From the NCBI RefSeq assembly GCF_013373865.1, contig NC_050469.1, positions 19,391,046 to 19,455,045 on the forward strand: DNA of 64,000 nt, read 5' to 3'. The stretch is from Monomorium pharaonis. Lineage: Eukaryota > Arthropoda > Insecta > Hymenoptera > Formicidae. Positions 59,645-64,000 of the stretch are shown one piece after another; the stretch's first letter is position 1, and every line of letters starts with the position of its first letter. The position numbers and the translations under genes are program-made. Below the pieces are notes generated by a model, which ran no database searches, was not told the origin of the DNA, and saw only the letters and a list, made by a program, of their open reading frames with translations.

Positions 59645-62600
59645 TTGTTGCACCTGTTGTTGCACTTGTTGCTGTACCTGCTGCTGTATTGCCTGTAATT
59701 GAATTGTTTTCGTGTCGACAGTACACGGCTGTTGTTGTTGCTGTGGCTGTTGTTGTTGTTGTTGCTGCACTTGTTGCTGCACTTGCTGTTGTTGCTGTTG
59801 AACTTGCTGCTGCTGTTGCGCTTGCTGCTGTTGCTGTTGCTGCGCTTGCTGAGCCGCAGCTTGGGCAGCTTGTCTCTGTTGTTGTCTAAGTATACTTGGT
59901 GGCGGATCCATATGCTGACGTTGATGTAGTAACAAATGATTTTTCTGGAAGAAAGCTTTGCCGCATTTGTCACATACGTGTGATCGTATGTGACAACTAC
60001 CATCTGTGTGACGTCGTTGATGCTGCGACAAGCCGTGTTTTTGTGCGAAACCGCGGCCACAATCAGGACAAATGTGTGGCTTAGGTTTTGGACCTGAACC
60101 TACCGGTGGCGATGTTTGCGTCGCGCCATGCATATGGCTAACACCAGGCGTTCCTATTGGTCCGTTCATCTAAAAATATATTATTTATAATTTATAAATC
60201 TAATTTTTCTTAAATACATGTATATTAATATATATAAATATATGTATATTGCACCACTTTAATTTTCAAATATTTTCAACGTTAAAAACAAAAGTTTGCT
60301 ACCTCCAAATTTCAATTAGGTATATTTAGATATCTTGTAGTATTGAATTGTAATGAAAATTGGCACATAATCATTACCTGATGTGTCCCTGGGGTGTTTG
60401 GAGTAAGGAAATGTGCTGGAGTTTGCTGAAAAGCGGCTGCTAATCCACAAAGGTCTGTTACAAGTGTTCGATCACCAGTATGTAACCTTTGATGCAAATT
60501 TAGTGCTTCTCGATTTGGAAAGTCTAGCCCACATTCTCTGAAATAATAATTATTTGTTAAGAAAAAGTGTTTAATATTTTACTTTAAAAAAAAAATTAAA
60601 CTTTTTAATTTACATCAGTTAATATATATTACGGATCATATATTTTTTCTCATTCCAAGTTATCAGAATATTAAGAGTTAGATTCATCTGTTTCATTTGT
60701 TAAAAACATAAAAATTTACAAAAATATTTATAAATATTTGATAATTGTAAACAGTATTGACGATTACACATTAAAATATATTGGTTTTCTTTAATGTATT
60801 TTAAATTAGAATTTTCTTAAACACACAGAAGAATAAATAAAAATTTGATTCAATCTATTACAATGTTATACTGTACATTATAAGTGTTAGTTCACTAATC
60901 AATTCAATTTTGTGACATTAGACAATATATTTTGAATGTGTGTGTACATATACAGTAATTTTTGCCATTATATCTCATATATTAGATACATCTCAGAACA
61001 TATCCAATTATTGAAAATATCACTTAAACGCAGATTTTAAACAAGTTTAATAATAATAATAATTATTATTATTATATAACATGCCCTTAATGACAAAGTT
61101 GCATCTAGATATGTTATATCAAGAATGAAGAAATCTCAAAATAATGATAGGCTGACAAATCAACGTTACAACTACATAATATAATCTTACCTGCACGTAA
61201 GGGACTTTTCATCAGAATTTGCGTTATTATTGTGGATCTTAGAATGAGCGACCAGATCTGCTTTCCGAGGGAATGCTTCTCCGCAAACGGTACAGGCGAA
61301 AGGCGTTTCACCTGTATGTAAACGCATATGAGCTAAAAGTGTTCTCTTCTGCAAAAATTCCTTTCCACAAACGGAACACGCGTGTGGAACTCTGCCATGT
61401 AGTCGACCGTGATTAACTAGCTCAAACTTCCTCTGAAAAGTAGCACCGCAATCGTGGCAAACGAATGGATGTAGACTGCCATGGAAGCGTGAATGCATCG
61501 TAAGATGATCCTTTTGGGAAAACGACTCTCCGCACTCTTCGCAAACGTAAGGTCTCTCTCCCGAATGGAATTTACTGTGCGTGACCAAGTGACGTTTCAG
61601 AGGAAAGGCTCTCCCACATTCTTGACAGACGAACGGCCGTTCCCGCGTGTGGACGCGGGTATGCGTTACAAGATGATGTTTCAAGGTAAAAGATTTTTTA
61701 CATTCGCGACATTGGTACGGTCTTTCGGCGCTATGTAGTAGCAAGTGCGTGTGAAGACAATGTTTGTGCGCAAAACTCTTGCCGCAGTGAATGCAAATGT
61801 GTGGTCGTTCTCCAGTGTGTACTCTGGCATGTGTCGTAAGATGATGCTTGAGGAGGAAGGATTTTCCGCATTCGGAACAAGAGTAAGGTCGTTCCTTCGG
61901 CACCCGGACCTGGCTTCCCATATCCTGTTGCTGCTTGACCTTGGTCTCGATTTGCGTCGCGTTGACATGGGTCAAAACGTGGCCGAAATGGGCGGCGTTG
62001 TCCGTCTGGCTGGTCGCAACGTTATTAGCTGCGGCGTTGGCTTGATTCGACGCGGCGGCGGCTCTCTTCATCAAGATCTCATTGCACTCTTCCGCCGTAA
62101 GCTGCAATGGTCCGATTGGTGTCATGAAGTGCTTGCTCATGGCGTGCTTGTCGGCTGTTGTAAAAACTAAGGTATTTGAGAATAGGGAAGGTGGGGGCGT
62201 AGGATGTGCCGCGTCACAGTTACATCCCCCTTTGTCACACGTTAATGAAAATACATCGTGATGCTTTTTAGTACGAACGTGAGTGCCGTGAGTGGTTTGA
62301 TTATGCGCTCCGCCTCCCGTATGGCCATGATGCGTAGTAGGTGTTTGCTGACAACTTTCGTTCATCGCAAACATCGGACGTCGATGAGTGGTAGCGGCAA
62401 CCTTGGCCGGCTTGATGTCGACCTGGATCTTCTGGCTGGATCCTTGATCCTGGTTATTGTTGACGGCGTAACTGATGTTGGTGGCGAGCTCGCTCTGTGC
62501 GTTCTCCCGGGTTTCTGTCCCTGGCCCACCGAAGGACCAAGCATACCCGAATCCTGCACCAGCATTCCCAGGAGTGGTACACATATTCGTCAGGCTTCCG

Positions 62601-62788
62601 ACAGATGGATTGGTCTGGCTGGACGCGGACGCGGCAGCGGCGGCGGCAGCGGTGGCGGCACTCGTGCGTTCCTCCGAGTCCGTCAATGCATCTTCCGCGC
62701 CAGCCCTCTCCACTATAACAAACTGATCCGTGGGAAATATTTTGAGAGGTTCTAAATAAACGTACCCGTCACGCTCCAGTATCTCGGC
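59534..62788 (-). CDS. C2H2 zinc-finger protein with 11 fingers and polyglutamine tail (5' end unresolved)
   Basis: Three exons seen: 62788-61191, 60537-60378 and 60169-59534, in phase, 797 residues. No ATG is in frame before the first in-frame stop upstream, so the start is probably in an unseen exon; the acceptor at 62789-62791 is tentative. After an alanine-rich, low-complexity N-terminal half (with LQLTAEECNEILMKRAAAA) come eight tandem fingers (about 300-525) with TGERP-type linkers such as HTGERPHIC. Finger 9 (TCRECGLDFPN) is split by intron 1. Fingers 10 and 11 start exon 3. The tail is almost pure glutamine from CAG/CAA codons with a duplicated C(S/T)VD(A/T)K(A/T)IQL motif. It should bind DNA in the nucleus as a transcription factor. 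The subfamily was not recognised. Confidence 0.85.
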
Positions 62789-63907
62789 CTTCGGGATAAG
62801 AGACGGGTGTCATATCTGGGTTCACCGAGAGCGGCGACAGGACTCGGGTTGTTACACGCGCACTAGTCCACCTCCCCCCCCGCCGGCTAGTCCCGGCTAC
62901 ATGCGGAGCGGGGCAAAGTGGTTAATCTGACAAAACAATAATGTTCCGCCCGCGCCGGAACAGCGAAAGCGTGGTACACGGTCAGCACACGGTCGGTGTG
63001 CGCTCCCGAGGTCCCGAGAACGATCTCGGGACGTGTCGGGAGACGGGACTGTACCACGCGCGCGAGCCGCTTATACACGAGTACCGGAAATATCGGAAGC
63101 GCGGACACGTTCGGACTGTTCGGACTGCGAGAGGCGCCCCGCTCCGCTCCGCAAGCTGCGCTTTCCTTTTCTTCTCCCTTTCGAAACACCGATCCGCCGA
63201 TCTCGCTCGGCCGCGTATCTTTCGTATCGTTGCCGCGCCGCACTCTACACCAATAGAAAAATCCACATCGCCAGACTCTCTTCTATGTATTGGGGACCAT
63301 AAGTGAGATTTCCTCGTTTCGGTCTTTTGAAGCCCCGAACGCGCGGCGTCCACCACGGTTGTCTTGAAAGACAACCTCCACCTTCCTCCCGCTTCACGGG
63401 CGCTCCCACACTCTCACTCCGGCTCCGCGCACTTTTTCCGCCTTTCCCGCTCACGGGACTACCTTTTCACTTGGACGTACGCACGGCCGACGGTCATTAA
63501 TTTTACATAATTGCATATTTTATTGTCCATACAAACTAGCCTCACATATCGGCCATTTTATTTGTAAACTACCAAAAAACAATGTTGCCAATGTACGCGC
63601 GATTTTGGAGGGAGCGGAGATAGCGTCACCGAGCGCTTCCGTGATGGCAGCACTTTTCCTTGTTTGCCGACGCCACGGCTACGGCGCGCGCACACACACA
63701 TGCACACCATTTTTTTTCCGCCATTTTCGAATACATTTTATATATTTTTTTATGCTACCACTGTAAAATTTCTTCCACATTCAAATATCTTTCACGCGTT
63801 CAAATATTATCTACCAAGTCCGGATACTATTGATATTATGGTATTTTCAAACATTTTGCTATTATTAACATCTTTTTATCATGGAAATAGTTGAGACAAT
63901 GCCTCTT
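62789..63907. other. CpG-rich region upstream of the zinc-finger gene
   Basis: GC-rich to about 63480, then AT-rich. It probably contains the promoter and 5'UTR of the zinc-finger gene on the minus strand. A run of C at 62872-62882 and a CCCGAGAACGATCTCGGG palindrome at 63013-63030 are seen. Open frames on both strands look like shadows of GC-rich DNA. Confidence 0.4.
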
Positions 63908-63989
63908 CCCAGCGAGAAATGATAATGAATTCGACATCAATTCGACGTCGAATCGAAACCGAAATGATGATGTAATATTTCTTACTGGG
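63908..63989. repeat. 82-bp inverted repeat
   Basis: CCCAGCGAGAAAT pairs with ATTTCTTACTGGG; the centre holds ATTCGACGTCGAAT. A small MITE is likely. Confidence 0.6.
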
Positions 63990-64000
63990 TTCTTTACTCT

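Noticed and set aside
61745..62170. Plus-strand frames opposite the zinc-finger exon
   Set aside because: Antisense to well-supported tandem C2H2 fingers.

Overview
The window is nuclear DNA of an insect, most likely a hymenopteran and probably an ant (inference). It is AT-rich with long introns, spliced minus-strand genes with GT-AG introns, a eukaryotic tRNA-Cys with no encoded CCA, and many nested DNA transposons, MITEs, a Gypsy element and Penelope-like debris. The species call rests on general gene and repeat style, not on a database match.

Layout. 1-9.3 kb is a transposon nest: a 125-bp palindromic MITE is interrupted by a roughly 1.9-kb giant palindromic DNA element (8-bp target duplication TAAATAGT), which is itself interrupted by a complete Ty3/Gypsy LTR retrotransposon at 956-7579 (4-bp duplication AATC, 965-bp LTRs with no difference seen, lysine-tRNA-type primer site, gag, pol through a -1 frameshift, and an unassigned third ORF). 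9.8-10.1 kb holds a small single-pass membrane ORF of unknown identity. 10.5-13.8 kb is a hAT-like element containing further nested insertions and a broken coiled-coil coding remnant. 14.5-17.5 kb (minus) is a five-exon CDKL1/4-type kinase. 18.6-19.2 kb is a short hAT MITE; 21.2-22.7 kb is a TIR element carrying the first part of a transposase-like protein.

27.0-36.2 kb (minus) is a 14-exon gene for a 1536-residue protein with N-terminal ankyrin repeats (inversin-like arrangement) and a long charged tail; all exon joins keep phase. An X-box-like RFX site lies upstream at 37.3 kb. 40.0 kb is tRNA-Cys. 41.7-43.3 kb (minus) is a five-exon intact gene derived from an ISXO2-like/Merlin transposase. 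44.8-46.0 kb is a decayed Penelope-like element (minus). 48.2-50.0 kb (minus) is a four-exon Yippee-like (YPEL1-4 type) gene. 50-56 kb is CpG-rich, probably promoter and 5'UTR territory, with GA-rich arrays and a motif present three times. 59.5-62.8 kb (minus) is a C2H2 zinc-finger protein with 11 fingers and a polyglutamine tail, its 5' end not resolved.

Functional links are few: the CDKL kinase and the inversin-like ankyrin protein belong to families tied to cilia, YPEL and the zinc-finger protein to general cell growth or transcription. Exon borders were placed by hand from splice consensus, reading phase and family similarity.
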